A stretch of DNA of 64,000 nt. Origin: Pyrinomonadaceae bacterium (GTDB lineage Bacteria > Acidobacteriota > Blastocatellia > Pyrinomonadales > Pyrinomonadaceae). Location: contig JAVEDE010000125.1 in the NCBI GenBank assembly GCA_030841105.1, forward strand, positions 62,001 through 126,000. Reading direction: 5' to 3'. This document shows, in pieces, positions 9,164-16,339 of the stretch (position 1 is its first letter; the number at the start of each line of letters is the position of its first letter). A program made the translations under genes and the position numbers. The notes under the pieces were generated by a model. The model saw only the letters and a program-made list of their open reading frames with translations. It was not told the origin of the DNA and ran no database searches.

Positions 9164-9310
9164 AAAAACAGACTGTAGATCAAGTGGTGATTTATCCTAT
9201 AAATAGGTATTTGTCAACGTTTGGTATTGGTATAGATTACAAACCCAAGTATGTTATTGCCCTAATTTGGATTCTGAGTTCTGCATTTTATGGCATCTAA
9301 AAAGCTCAGG

Positions 9311-9423
9311 TCAGAAATAGTTTGGAATGTTCAGTTCCGCGTTGAAGGGTTGCCCTGCGTTCTGTAACAAGTTGCGATTGACTGGCACCCCCTGCATGAG
9401 TGTCGTCACCGCATCCAGCGCAT
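9311..9423 (-). pseudogene. Out-of-frame continuation of the IucA/IucC-like gene C-terminus
   Basis: Directly beyond the stop at 9424-9426, the minus strand encodes a protein-like tail in the -1 frame (reading LNALDAVTTLMQGVPVNRNL, continuing to IPNYF and a stop at 9311-9313). The shifted frame joins smoothly to the preceding NP near the end of the 417-aa protein. One missing base around 9430-9445 would explain it. The present gene may thus be about 40 residues short, through a real frameshift or a sequence error. The remaining bases to 9019 show nothing else certain. Confidence 0.4.
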
Positions 9424-10677
9424 TCAACTTCTGAATTTCGGATTCGTATGTTCCACATATGGCCGAGCTTTGTCGTCTATGTCGTACACAACGTTATCAA
9501 GTGAATACCATTTATCCTTTGGGAAATAGTTGGCAGGCAACTTGCCAGATACTTCTCGCACCACTTCGCTGACCCTGTGCCGCTCCGCTGCCATATCAAC
9601 ATCATAGTATTCATGCAAAAGCGTTAGTAATGGCTCTAATATGCATTCACCTAACTTAAAATCGAACATGAAACTGTGTTTTATGGTGTAATGTGGCTGC
9701 GTTTCATCTATGCATTTATATGGGTGACATTCACAGTCGTACGGCAGGCGTAGCATTGACATTAGCGTCAAGTCTCTATCGCACGACTCCAAATCCCTCA
9801 TCACGAATGACGCATCGCTGAAGTCGTTGTTGAATGCAACGAGCACGTTCTGGGAGTTCCATTCGGGGAGTATGCCCAACATGCCAATGAGATCGAAATA
9901 GCACCGGATCAACGGTGCAATTAGAACCTCATGAACATAGTCGACCGGGTCTGATCGTCGTTCATCGAGTATCTGCTTCAATAAGGGTGGGTGGTGTATG
10001 GACAAGCGATCGTATGAGAATAAGGAGAACATCGGTATCACATACTTGGCCCTAGCGATATCAAGTCCGTAAGGTCTATTGTCACGCCAAATCATGCCGC
10101 ACTCTGTCATCTCCGAACTTGACGAAAGGACCACTGTTCGCGCACCGGACTCTGGAAGCAGCGTAAGTTTGTTGTTGAGCACACCATTGTCAATGGCCGT
10201 AATGATGATTCGTGCCAATTCCGGTCCTGCGATCGCCTTTTTGTATGGCAAATCCCTTCTTATGCGCCCGAGAAGGCCATCATAATGCAATTTCACGTAG
10301 TCCTGTCCGGGGTAATTGATAATTTGGACGGTTCTCCCGCTAGCAGTAGGCATTACCTTGAGTCGATCGCATCTGAAGATAGTGTAGGGACCCGACAACT
10401 TGGAAAGTCGGCTCACCATATCCGGATGAACGAAAATCCAATTGTCATGATCACACAAGCCATCTACAGGATAGACGGGAATCTGCCCAAAGGTCTTGAC
10501 ACGTTCGATTGGTGCAGTACAGATGTAGAGGTTGAACCACGGGTTTAGCCCGAACGGACTTGTCAGGGGAGATGTCGTATTGACGGCTGTGAAGCCACTG
10601 GGAGAACCGTCATTGACGTACCGTTCGAGGTATTGGGTCGCAGGGCCCGAGTTGGCATATAAGTCTCGCAACAACAT
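9424..10677 (-). CDS. Divergent IucA/IucC-like (NIS siderophore synthetase fold) protein
   Basis: 417 aa, shorter than typical NIS synthetases (~580-600 aa). Similarity is at motif level: IPVYPVDGL (residues 66-74) in place of the usual IPVHPWQ; YVKLHYDGLLGRIRRDLPYK (127-146) in place of the conserved VKLSLxxRITxxxR; and near 266-297 a GILPEWNSQNVLV...RDLE stretch in place of the family's LExHxQN and RD motifs, with the His replaced by Asn274. NIS enzymes adenylate a carboxylate and condense it with an amine or alcohol. The start overlaps the upstream TPR gene's end (TGATCATG) with AAGGAG in place, so the two are translationally coupled. Substrate unknown; homology moderate. Confidence 0.5.
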   Translation of the reverse strand: MLLRDLYANSGPATQYLERYVNDGSPSGFTAVNTTSPLTSPFGLNPWFNLYICTAPIERVKTFGQIPVYPVDGLCDHDNWIFVHPDMVSRLSKLSGPYTIFRCDRLKVMPTASGRTVQIINYPGQDYVKLHYDGLLGRIRRDLPYKKAIAGPELARIIITAIDNGVLNNKLTLLPESGARTVVLSSSSEMTECGMIWRDNRPYGLDIARAKYVIPMFSLFSYDRLSIHHPPLLKQILDERRSDPVDYVHEVLIAPLIRCYFDLIGMLGILPEWNSQNVLVAFNNDFSDASFVMRDLESCDRDLTLMSMLRLPYDCECHPYKCIDETQPHYTIKHSFMFDFKLGECILEPLLTLLHEYYDVDMAAERHRVSEVVREVSGKLPANYFPKDKWYSLDNVVYDIDDKARPYVEHTNPKFRS

Positions 10678-10679
10678 GA

Positions 10680-11726
10680 TCAGGCTCCTTTGACACTATC
10701 TATGTATTTCTGCAATCGCTCGAACGCAGTTTGTATGATCTTCTTTTCATGGTACATGCCGACTTCTTCAGCGATGGCCGCAGCGCGGGAAAGGAAAGTG
10801 CGAGCCTCGACTACGTTGTGATCCATAGAACAATTCGCCAGACCAATTAGGTTCTTAACAATTTGCTTGTTGTAGTGATAACTTTCGGCTTGCGCTAAGC
10901 CTTCAATGAAGCATTCCTTGGCAGCCGGCCGATTGCCCTGATGAAACAGTATTTCTCCCTTTCTGGCCAGTGCCTTGAGAGTCCATACTCTGTTGTCCGC
11001 TCTCTCGTAGCTGGCAAGCTCCGCTCTTATCTCGTTCAAGGCTGCATCGTAGTCTTTCTTGATGAGGGCCAAGGAACTCCTGCTAAAGTGTATCTCCGAG
11101 AGCAGTACGTTCTTCTGTGGGCCGTCGGGTACGTTTGCGGTAGCGTCGAAAGCTTTTTTGAGATAGTGCTGAGCTTCATCAGTTCTCCCTTGCCTTGCAT
11201 AGAGACCGCAGAGGTGCCTGTATCCCTTAGAGACAAATGCGTGGTTAGGCATGCGCTCGGCGGCCACTTCAATTCCGCGCGTGATGCTGTTCTCGCCATC
11301 TTCATACAGGCCAAGCTCAACGCTGGTCCAGCCAATGTCATCGATTAGAACCCTTATTCGCGCCTCATAATTCTTCATGATTATGGCCGAGTTGTTGATG
11401 CACTGCCCCACGGCGATCCGTGTACTATATTTGAGACTGAGCCATACCGGGGTACTCAGGGCATCTCCAAGTCTGAGGATCTCTTGATATTGTTGCTGTT
11501 TCTCCAGTCTCCGAAAGAACTCTATCAGACTGTCGTCAAAGGACCTACTGGGTGCCGCCGTCTTCCTGCCCAAGTAAAATGCAAGCCATGCTATCGCTAT
11601 CATCGCCGCTATGGAGTAGCTGAGCGATCTGTATTGTTCGGGAACAAAGCCGGTTACAATGAACGCCAGTATCGTTACGGTGGTTCCCACGTGACTGTAG
11701 TACTTGTCGATCATTGTCTTTGCCAT
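10680..11726 (-). CDS. Membrane-anchored tetratricopeptide-repeat protein
   Basis: 348 aa from the ATG at 11726; an upstream ATG at 11789 lies within attC sequence and is rejected. Two adjacent membrane helices (about residues 10-50, TVTILAFIVTGFV and SYSIAAMIAIAWLAFYLG) are followed by a cytoplasmic array of TPR-like helices (GLYARQGRTDEAQHYLKKAF; ALIKKDYDAALNEIRAEL; GEILFHQGNRPAAKECFIEG). Such domains hold partner proteins. Translation is coupled to the downstream IucA/IucC-like gene, which suggests the pair works together, perhaps tethering the enzyme at the membrane. AGGGAGG abuts the chosen ATG, so ATG 11714 is a possible alternative. Confidence 0.7.
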   Translation of the reverse strand: MAKTMIDKYYSHVGTTVTILAFIVTGFVPEQYRSLSYSIAAMIAIAWLAFYLGRKTAAPSRSFDDSLIEFFRRLEKQQQYQEILRLGDALSTPVWLSLKYSTRIAVGQCINNSAIIMKNYEARIRVLIDDIGWTSVELGLYEDGENSITRGIEVAAERMPNHAFVSKGYRHLCGLYARQGRTDEAQHYLKKAFDATANVPDGPQKNVLLSEIHFSRSSLALIKKDYDAALNEIRAELASYERADNRVWTLKALARKGEILFHQGNRPAAKECFIEGLAQAESYHYNKQIVKNLIGLANCSMDHNVVEARTFLSRAAAIAEEVGMYHEKKIIQTAFERLQKYIDSVKGA

Positions 11727-11738
11727 CCTCCCTGTTCT

Positions 11739-11825
11739 GCCCAACGCCGCGATTGACCAGCACCCCCGTTCAACGTTGATGAGAGGCACGCCACACGGGC
11801 GTCGGGTGCATTGGTTTGTTCGGGC
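11739..11825 (-). other. attC recombination site (variant subfamily)
   Basis: 87 bp. Minus strand reads GAACAAACCAATGCACCCGA at the R'' side and ends GGGGGTGCTGGTCAATCGCG then GTTGGGC (R', perfect GTTRRRY). The R'' core has one inserted base (GCCCGAAC). The arms differ from the AACGGCATG sites, so this site belongs to a second, related subtype. Confidence 0.72.
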
Positions 11826-12159
11826 GCGACGCCGCGTTGGGAAGACGCGTAGCGCGTGACGCCCGCAGCGCGCTAACGGCGTTGCGACACGAGGAATTAA
11901 TCACGCCCTGCTCATCAGATGCAACGGTGTTCTCCGTGAGGACATAAGCCACAAACCTTGAGCCTTGAGTTGCGCGGGTAGCGCCCGAACGCTGTCTTTT
12001 TTGCCGTCCTAAAGTTCTATGATAGCTGGCGAACCCATAGCGAACGTTAGACCGATAGCAGAGAGGAGGGCATTGCTTAGAAAGATGCCAGCCATTTCGT
12101 TTCAACCATTCTTCCTTTTAATGGGTAGCAATAAGATCGGAAATCTTCAACGATCTAGT
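11826..12159 (-). pseudogene. Probably decayed cassette gene with hydrophobic start
   Basis: This span lies between two attC sites and is cassette-sized, yet no frame is open throughout. On the minus strand an ATG at 12109 behind AAGGA encodes only MVETKWLASF. In another frame 12095-12009 encodes a 28-residue hydrophobic peptide beginning MAGIFLSNALLSAIGLTFAM. Third-frame coding-like sequence follows (GSRFVAYVLTENTVASDEQG). Frameshifts in a small exported protein are the simplest reading. Confidence 0.35.
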
Positions 12160-12255
12160 GCCCGACGCCCGCACCCGCGCATTCAATGAGGTTAGTAGGG
12201 CATCTCGCGCATGAAGGCAACGCTCTTCGCGATCAGATGCATGGCGTTCTTAAGC
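12160..12255 (-). other. attC site (degenerate)
   Basis: About 96 bp. Minus-strand R' is GTCGGGC (one change from GTTRRRY), preceded by ATGCGCGGGTGCGGGC; the other end is GCTTAAGAAC-GCCATGCAT. Blocks and spacing match the family but both cores are altered. It sits 35 bp beyond the 34-residue ORF, as a cassette end should. Confidence 0.55.
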
Positions 12256-12289
12256 TACCACGATTAGAGCAGCCTCGCTTCCGCGTTCG

Positions 12290-12394
12290 TCACATCCTCT
12301 CCTTCCGCCTGAGCCATTCGTGGAAGGTGCGGCTTCTGTCGTCGCCGTAGCGCGCCGACAGAATTTCGAAGACCACCAAGGCGAAAGCCGCCAC
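12290..12394 (-). CDS. Small coupled ORF (34 aa) at cassette end
   Basis: A GTG at 12394 begins 3 bp after the stop of the 324-aa gene, with AGAGGAG 5 bp upstream, an almost ideal reinitiation arrangement. The product is VAAFALVVFEILSARYGDDR followed by SRTFHEWLRRKERM: a short hydrophobic helix then a basic tail. The ORF ends just before an attC, so it is inside the same cassette. It could be a small membrane peptide or the out-of-frame tail of the larger protein. No family is recognised. Confidence 0.4.
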   Translation of the reverse strand: MAAFALVVFEILSARYGDDRSRTFHEWLRRKERM

Positions 12395-12396
12395 GT

Positions 12397-13371
12397 CTAC
12401 TCCTCTGGCGTGTAGAGGCGGAGGATTTCCTGTCCCTGGCGGGAGCGCGGGTCGATGGTGCGCAGGTGTTTGCGTCCCTGCATCTCCCAGATGGCCGTCA
12501 CCTGCCCGTCCTTTTCGACGGCGTGGTAGGTGATCTCCTCGGGTTGTACGGCGCGGCGGGTCAGTTCCGACTGTAATGAATCGGTTCTCTTGTAATCAGT
12601 CTCCACATTCAACTCGTTAGAAGTGACTCCCAATACGTTCGGCCCCTCTTGAATGTCTTGGTATACGCTTTCGACCGCGCCCTTTATCTTCTTACTTTGG
12701 GTTACGTCAACGAAAGTGAATCGGTGAGAATACCTCGCCTGGAAACTATGAAAGATTTCCGACGAGTCTGCCGGGGACGGAACCTTAACCATCCCGCTGA
12801 TCTCTGCGGGGACTTTGATGGCCAGCATTCTCACCTTCAGCGGGAACGCCGCGGGATTCTCAACTTCTTCGATGATGGCCGGCGTGTGTGTGATCTCGAA
12901 GAACGCAGCCACCTGCTTCTGCTCGAAGTTTCCTTCGTACGTCCCCTCACCGGCATATCGTTGCTTGGCGTACCGCTGACACCAATTGTCGAGTACCAGA
13001 CCTAACGCGGCGAAGAGGAACGCGACGACAAAGCCGACCGGGATGCTCAGCGTAGCTACGGCGACAGGTGCCAAGTTTTTCACCACCTCCGCCTTGTCTA
13101 TGGCTATGCCTGTCACCCGCACTGATTTCTTGACATAGGCGACGCAGTAGAATTGGAGAAGGCTTCTAAGATTCTTCTTAAGCCACCTCTCTGCCGCGCT
13201 GACGTTCTCACTGCTGTTTGGGTCAATGGCCTTGATAATGCTTAGAGGGGTATCCGCTTTAAGAGACAGGAGTCCGAGAAGGGCGAGGTTCTGAAAATAA
13301 GTTAGCTCTTCACAAACCTGAATCCATTGCTCCAACTCGCCCTCGGCGAGATTCATCACCGGCTTGACCAT
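12397..13371 (-). CDS. Cassette membrane protein, unknown function
   Basis: 324 aa from the ATG at 13371, which has GGAG 7 bp upstream (12 more residues are possible upstream). Residues 1-95 are helical; one strong hydrophobic stretch (about residues 100-132, VAVATLSIPVGFVVAFLFAA) is a transmembrane segment; the C-terminal ~190 residues are soluble and mixed (VAAFFEITHTPAIIEEVENP; HRFTFVDVTQSKKIKGAVES). No motif of a known enzyme is seen. It is coupled to a 34-residue ORF and followed by a degenerate attC. Confidence 0.65.
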   Translation of the reverse strand: MVKPVMNLAEGELEQWIQVCEELTYFQNLALLGLLSLKADTPLSIIKAIDPNSSENVSAAERWLKKNLRSLLQFYCVAYVKKSVRVTGIAIDKAEVVKNLAPVAVATLSIPVGFVVAFLFAALGLVLDNWCQRYAKQRYAGEGTYEGNFEQKQVAAFFEITHTPAIIEEVENPAAFPLKVRMLAIKVPAEISGMVKVPSPADSSEIFHSFQARYSHRFTFVDVTQSKKIKGAVESVYQDIQEGPNVLGVTSNELNVETDYKRTDSLQSELTRRAVQPEEITYHAVEKDGQVTAIWEMQGRKHLRTIDPRSRQGQEILRLYTPEE

Positions 13372-13596
13372 ATTGAGTCTCCGCTGAAGTAGGTTGAATC
13401 TCCACACCTTGACTGGGAGTTCTAAGTGTTCTGTGTAATTGAGTTTATGAGCCCGCCCATTGGCACCCTGCCATCGAACAGGATGGCAAACTGATTCATT
13501 GCTCCGCTCCAGTTCGGGGTTTTCTTCCTTCTAAACCAACTGTGAAGTACACAACGGTTGGCATCACACGACACAAGGTCAAGTTTGAGAGCCACA

Positions 13597-14445
13597 CTAT
13601 TTTGCTATCAAATGCCTGTCGTTGTTGTGCGGTTGTTTCTCCAGTTTAGGAACAAATGGCGAGACCTCGTCTTCAAAGTTCGCCATGACCGCGCGTGTGC
13701 TTCTATCGAAGATGGTCGCATTCCGACATTGATACCAGCAAAACAGTATCCCTAGAATAGCTATAACCATTCTAATAGCGGCCTCAATTTGTTCTCCCCT
13801 GCTTAACTTAACCCAGAGCATGGTATGAGCAGCTGCCTCATTTAGCTGGTAAAGATATCTCGGGACGAAAAGTGTCCCCAAATCTACCAATACAACGATC
13901 GCTGGAACCCATACAGGCATGTGTTCCAGTATTACCACTGCCCTCCGGGCTACGGCTTGTGGTTTTTGATTGGCAGGAGTCAGTTGTTGAGTTGTTGTCG
14001 TGTAAACAAAATAATGAGCAATACCATAATAAAGATAAACGGCCCGATCCGTGTCCTTTTGTTCAATAGCCTCATCCGCTTCTGCTTTGATCGTAGCTAC
14101 CACATAATGCTCACGCCGTACGGCATAGAAAAACCAGACTGAAAGGACAGCCATCGCTGCGGTACCAACTACTGATAGATCGTAGACCGAGAATTTGACC
14201 CCCAAGAGGGGAACTTGCACAACGCTAAGTTCCTTAAAGCTAATATCTCTCGCAAGGCCTTTCACATCGGATTTAACATTTTCACGATGTAACATATTGC
14301 GAATCCAAGGGAGGGTAGCGTTGAACTGGGCAGTAAGAAGAAGTGTCCCCGCTATGATGATGGTAATGAAAACGTATCTAGCTCGTTGAACCGCGGTTTT
14401 CCCGGCGTCTAATAGAATGCTTAGTTTTTTTTCCTGCCAATCCAT
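13597..14445 (-). CDS. Multi-span membrane protein, unknown function
   Basis: 282 aa. Four hydrophobic segments are visible: YVFITIIIAGTLLLTAQF (~24-41), VGTAAMAVLSVWFFYAV (~91-107), VPAIVVLVDLGTLFV (~180-195) and AIRMVIAILGILFCWYQC (~221-239). The loop between TM2 and TM3 is charged and helical (IKAEADEAIEQKDTDRAVYL) and TPR-like. GGAG lies 9 bp before the ATG. It is the rightmost minus-strand gene of the array, 226 bp upstream of the 324-aa gene; no clear attC separates them. No family is recognised. Confidence 0.65.
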   Translation of the reverse strand: MDWQEKKLSILLDAGKTAVQRARYVFITIIIAGTLLLTAQFNATLPWIRNMLHRENVKSDVKGLARDISFKELSVVQVPLLGVKFSVYDLSVVGTAAMAVLSVWFFYAVRREHYVVATIKAEADEAIEQKDTDRAVYLYYGIAHYFVYTTTTQQLTPANQKPQAVARRAVVILEHMPVWVPAIVVLVDLGTLFVPRYLYQLNEAAAHTMLWVKLSRGEQIEAAIRMVIAILGILFCWYQCRNATIFDRSTRAVMANFEDEVSPFVPKLEKQPHNNDRHLIAK

Positions 14446-14795
14446 CAGTAATTTCTCCGCAAAGAGTAAGGTTTACGGAATCGAATCTTAGCGACACAAT
14501 CGTACTGATAATTCGAGGTATCCGAACTTCGTCTGATTTAGGGCGGCGGGAATAATCGAAGGTCGGATTGGTTAGTTCTGTAGCGTAAATATTCTCTCAC
14601 AGGTTTTCAGTCTCTCCAATAAATAATGCAGGGCGGCGTGGCGGAGACGCTTATTTTCTGGAATGAAGTTAAGACGGATTCTTCGATGGTGCTTCTCCAC
14701 CTGGTATAAGTCGCGCTAGCCTACCTATACCAACTAGCGTCGAGAGTAGATGAAGCCAAATATCCTTATGTCATTGTTGTAGCGCGTCTAGGTAA
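14446..14795. other. Intergenic pivot between oppositely oriented halves of the array
   Basis: 350 bp with no supported gene. It contains one perfect 7-bp inverted repeat, TGGTATA (14702-14708) and TATACCA (14726-14732), with a 17-bp spacer. Genes and attC sites to the left are on the minus strand and those to the right on the plus strand. An integrase/attI platform would be expected at such a divergence point but none is present. Confidence 0.5.
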
Positions 14796-15002
14796 AGGGA
14801 AAAATCTGAAAGGATTAATTGGGCTCGCCTTTACGCGGTTAAGGTTTTCTTGAAGCATCAATTGCAGAACACAACGATTGTGCCTGCGGTCGGCGAGCGC
14901 GTGAAAGGACTCGGGCAGCTTGAATTTTATGTGGGCGGGAAATTGCTCTATGCCTTGCCCTATCGGCGGAACGCGAATGTGGATTGCAGCGGTGTTGGTT
15001 AA
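14796..15002 (+). pseudogene. 3' fragment of a cassette gene
   Basis: A 68-codon open frame without an ATG ends at TAA 15000-15002, 10 bp before an attC. The translation looks like real protein (WARLYAVKVFLKHQLQNTTI, then VKGLGQLEFYVGGKLLYALP and a final NVDCSGVG). A stop immediately precedes it in frame, so the 5' part is missing or frameshifted. Best read as the end of a truncated cassette gene; the family is not recognised. Confidence 0.4.
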
Positions 15003-15012
15003 TCCCAACAAT

Positions 15013-15099
15013 GCCTAACAACAGCATGCACCCGACGCCCAATTAGCATGCCTGTTGTCATCGATCATCTCAGGGCGCGGGTGATGCCTGGCGTTATGC
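15013..15099 (+). other. attC recombination site
   Basis: 87 bp, plus orientation. R'' GCCTAAC, then AACAGCATGCACCCGACGCC, a variable middle, GGCGCGGGTGATGCCTGGC and R' GTTATGC. The same arm sequences occur, reverse-complemented, in the 3.9-5.2 kb sites. Confidence 0.85.
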
Positions 15100-15133
15100 T
15101 GCTTACGTTCGTGTATCAGAAAATGATTGAGCT

Positions 15134-15472
15134 ATGAAACTAAGTTTCATAAAAGCCTCACCGTTCGGCAGCACCTCTTTCCTCATCCCACTTGGCATTA
15201 TCGTAGCGTCAGTAATCGTGCTGTCTTTCAGCCTGGCTGGCGTCGAGGATTCTGCTCACGACGAACATTTTGCATCTGCTATGTTGATTCTCGCTGTGTT
15301 TGGGGCGGTCGCGTTGTTCGCTGCTTGTGGCGCTCTCGTGGGATTCGTTTTATCAATTATCGGCCTTGTCCGAAAAGAGGAAAGACGTGTATTTTCAATC
15401 CTCGGATTTGTACTGAACGGAGCAATTCTCCTTATGGGGAGCTTCATTCTGTTTCGTAATTTTGAATTTTGA
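15134..15472 (+). CDS. Small cassette membrane protein (three spans)
   Basis: 112 aa. Three hydrophobic segments: IPLGIIVASVIVLSFSLAGV (~18-37), ASAMLILAVFGAVALFAACG (~47-66) continuing to a third around VFSILGFVLNGAILLMGSFI (~85-104). The small size and helix arrangement resemble DUF4190-like proteins, but the match is not specific. It starts 35 bp after the attC recombination point and ends 28 bp before the next attC, a textbook single-gene cassette. Function unknown. Confidence 0.75.
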   Translation: MKLSFIKASPFGSTSFLIPLGIIVASVIVLSFSLAGVEDSAHDEHFASAMLILAVFGAVALFAACGALVGFVLSIIGLVRKEERRVFSILGFVLNGAILLMGSFILFRNFEF

Positions 15473-15499
15473 AGAGGTGACGCTTGCCTCCGCCGCGCA

Positions 15500-15584
15500 G
15501 CCTAACAACGGCATGCACCCTACACCCATCACGAAGCCTCTCATGCACGATAAATTGGGGCGCGGGCGATGCCGGGCGTTAGAT
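15500..15584 (+). other. attC recombination site
   Basis: 85 bp. R'' GCCTAAC, AACGGCATGCACCCTACACC, then GGCGCGGGCGATGCCGGGC and R' GTTAGAT (perfect GTTRRRY). The following gene's first possible ATG overlaps the R' core (GTTAGATG). Confidence 0.88.
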
Positions 15585-15957
15585 GCTTTCTCGATTTATG
15601 AAATACGAAGCTATCGAACCACGAAGCAAAGATCAGGTTGAATCTGCAATCTCGCGGAATGAGACAAACGAGCTTCTGAACGCTATTGTTTCGGCGGCAC
15701 TCTATGCTGACGATCCGCGCTGGGCTGAAGATATTTGCTTGCGTTTGGCCAAGCATAGGAATTTTAATGTCAGAGGCAATGCTATTCTCGGATTCGGTCA
15801 TATTGCGCGCGTCCATCGGCAGCTTAATGAGAGCAGAGTCAAGCCGTTGATTGAAGCCGCGTTGAGAGATGAAAGTGATTATGTTAGGGAGCAAGCTGAT
15901 GTGACCACGGATGATGTAGAGTTCTTTCTAAAGTGGAGAGTTCGTCGTCCCGGTTGA
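15583..15957 (+). CDS. Small HEAT-repeat-like cassette protein
   Basis: 124 aa (119 aa if the ATG at 15598 is used; neither has a strong Shine-Dalgarno). Two to three helical repeats are visible, with ILGFGHIARVHRQL following NVRGNA and VKPLIEAALRDESDYVREQA, the pattern of HEAT repeats; the protein ends DDVEFFLKW. Short HEAT proteins of this sort are scaffold or immunity-like, with no catalytic function. It is bounded by attC sites at 15500-15584 and 15978-16080. Confidence 0.72.
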   Translation: MLSRFMKYEAIEPRSKDQVESAISRNETNELLNAIVSAALYADDPRWAEDICLRLAKHRNFNVRGNAILGFGHIARVHRQLNESRVKPLIEAALRDESDYVREQADVTTDDVEFFLKWRVRRPG

Positions 15958-15977
15958 GTTGTCCGTAGCCACGCCGC

Positions 15978-16080
15978 ATCTAGTAACGGCATGCACCCGA
16001 CCGCGAATAGCGCGATTCTCATCCGCGAGACTTATCCGTGTCGGGGTTGAATGCGCGGCGGGTGATGCCGGGCGTTAGAT
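15978..16080 (+). other. attC recombination site, right end of array
   Basis: 103 bp, the longest of the set. R'' is ATCTAGT (two changes), followed by AACGGCATGCACCCGACC; the right arm is GGCGGGTGATGCCGGGC and R' GTTAGAT. The variable middle forms its own stem (GCGCGATTCTC, then CCGCGAGAC). No attC was found to its right. Confidence 0.83.
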
Positions 16081-16103
16081 TTCTTCTACATCAAGAGTGA
16101 GGC

Positions 16104-16190
16104 ATGGCGCCCTACTCCCCAGGCAAAGTTCTTGCTATTGCGCTGCTATTGTTGCGCGGAGCTTTCCACGCACGTGCACAAGAAGAGTAA
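16104..16190 (+). pseudogene. Possible truncated secreted-protein gene (28 aa)
   Basis: ATG 24 bp after the last attC core opens MAPYSPGKVLAIALLLLRGA, continuing FHARAQEE and a stop. The sequence is a near-complete signal peptide ending in an AQ-type cleavage site, then nothing. This fits a cassette gene cut off after its signal peptide, marking where array sequence meets the chromosome. It could also be a genuine small peptide. Confidence 0.35.
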
Positions 16191-16339
16191 AGCACTTCCC
16201 CGCCTGAAATGCTTGTTCTTAACTCCCCGCACGCTTATCCGGCGCGACGTTGGTGTCGTATGCTCTGAGCTGCAAGCTCTATCGGCTGTCTGATTCTTAA
16301 AGGAAATGTCATCGACACTCTCTCGAAGGAGGATTCAGG

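Larger units (their letters stand above)
2567..16190. mobile_element. Integron-type gene-cassette array without visible integrase (CALIN-like)
   Basis: At least nine attC-type sites punctuate this 13.6 kb. They share one family pattern: a core xCTAAC end followed by AACGGCATGCACC, a variable middle, then GGTGATGCCGGGCGTTAG, giving 85-103 bp imperfect palindromes with RYYYAAC and GTTRRRY ends. Single small genes sit between successive sites in the orientation expected of cassettes: minus strand from 2.6 to 14.4 kb, plus strand from 14.8 to 16.2 kb. No tyrosine integrase or attI is seen, so it is either a cluster of attC sites lacking an integrase or the distal part of a larger integron. The stretch 5.2-11.7 kb lacks internal attC sites and may be a non-cassette insertion or a region that lost its sites. 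Confidence 0.85.

Noticed and set aside
9366-9427. Sequence resembling one attC arm (GGGGGTGCCAGTCAATCGC on the minus strand)
   Set aside because: 17 of 19 bases match the 11.74 kb attC arm, but there is no paired arm or core site, and the region reads as the out-of-frame tail of a protein.
11770-12105. 111-aa minus-strand ORF ending in PNKPMHPT
   Set aside because: The C-terminal third is translated attC sequence, and the start is an internal TTG without context; the span is treated as decayed.
2567-16190. Integron integrase gene
   Set aside because: None of the array's proteins has tyrosine-recombinase R-H-R-Y features; if an integrase exists, it is outside this window.
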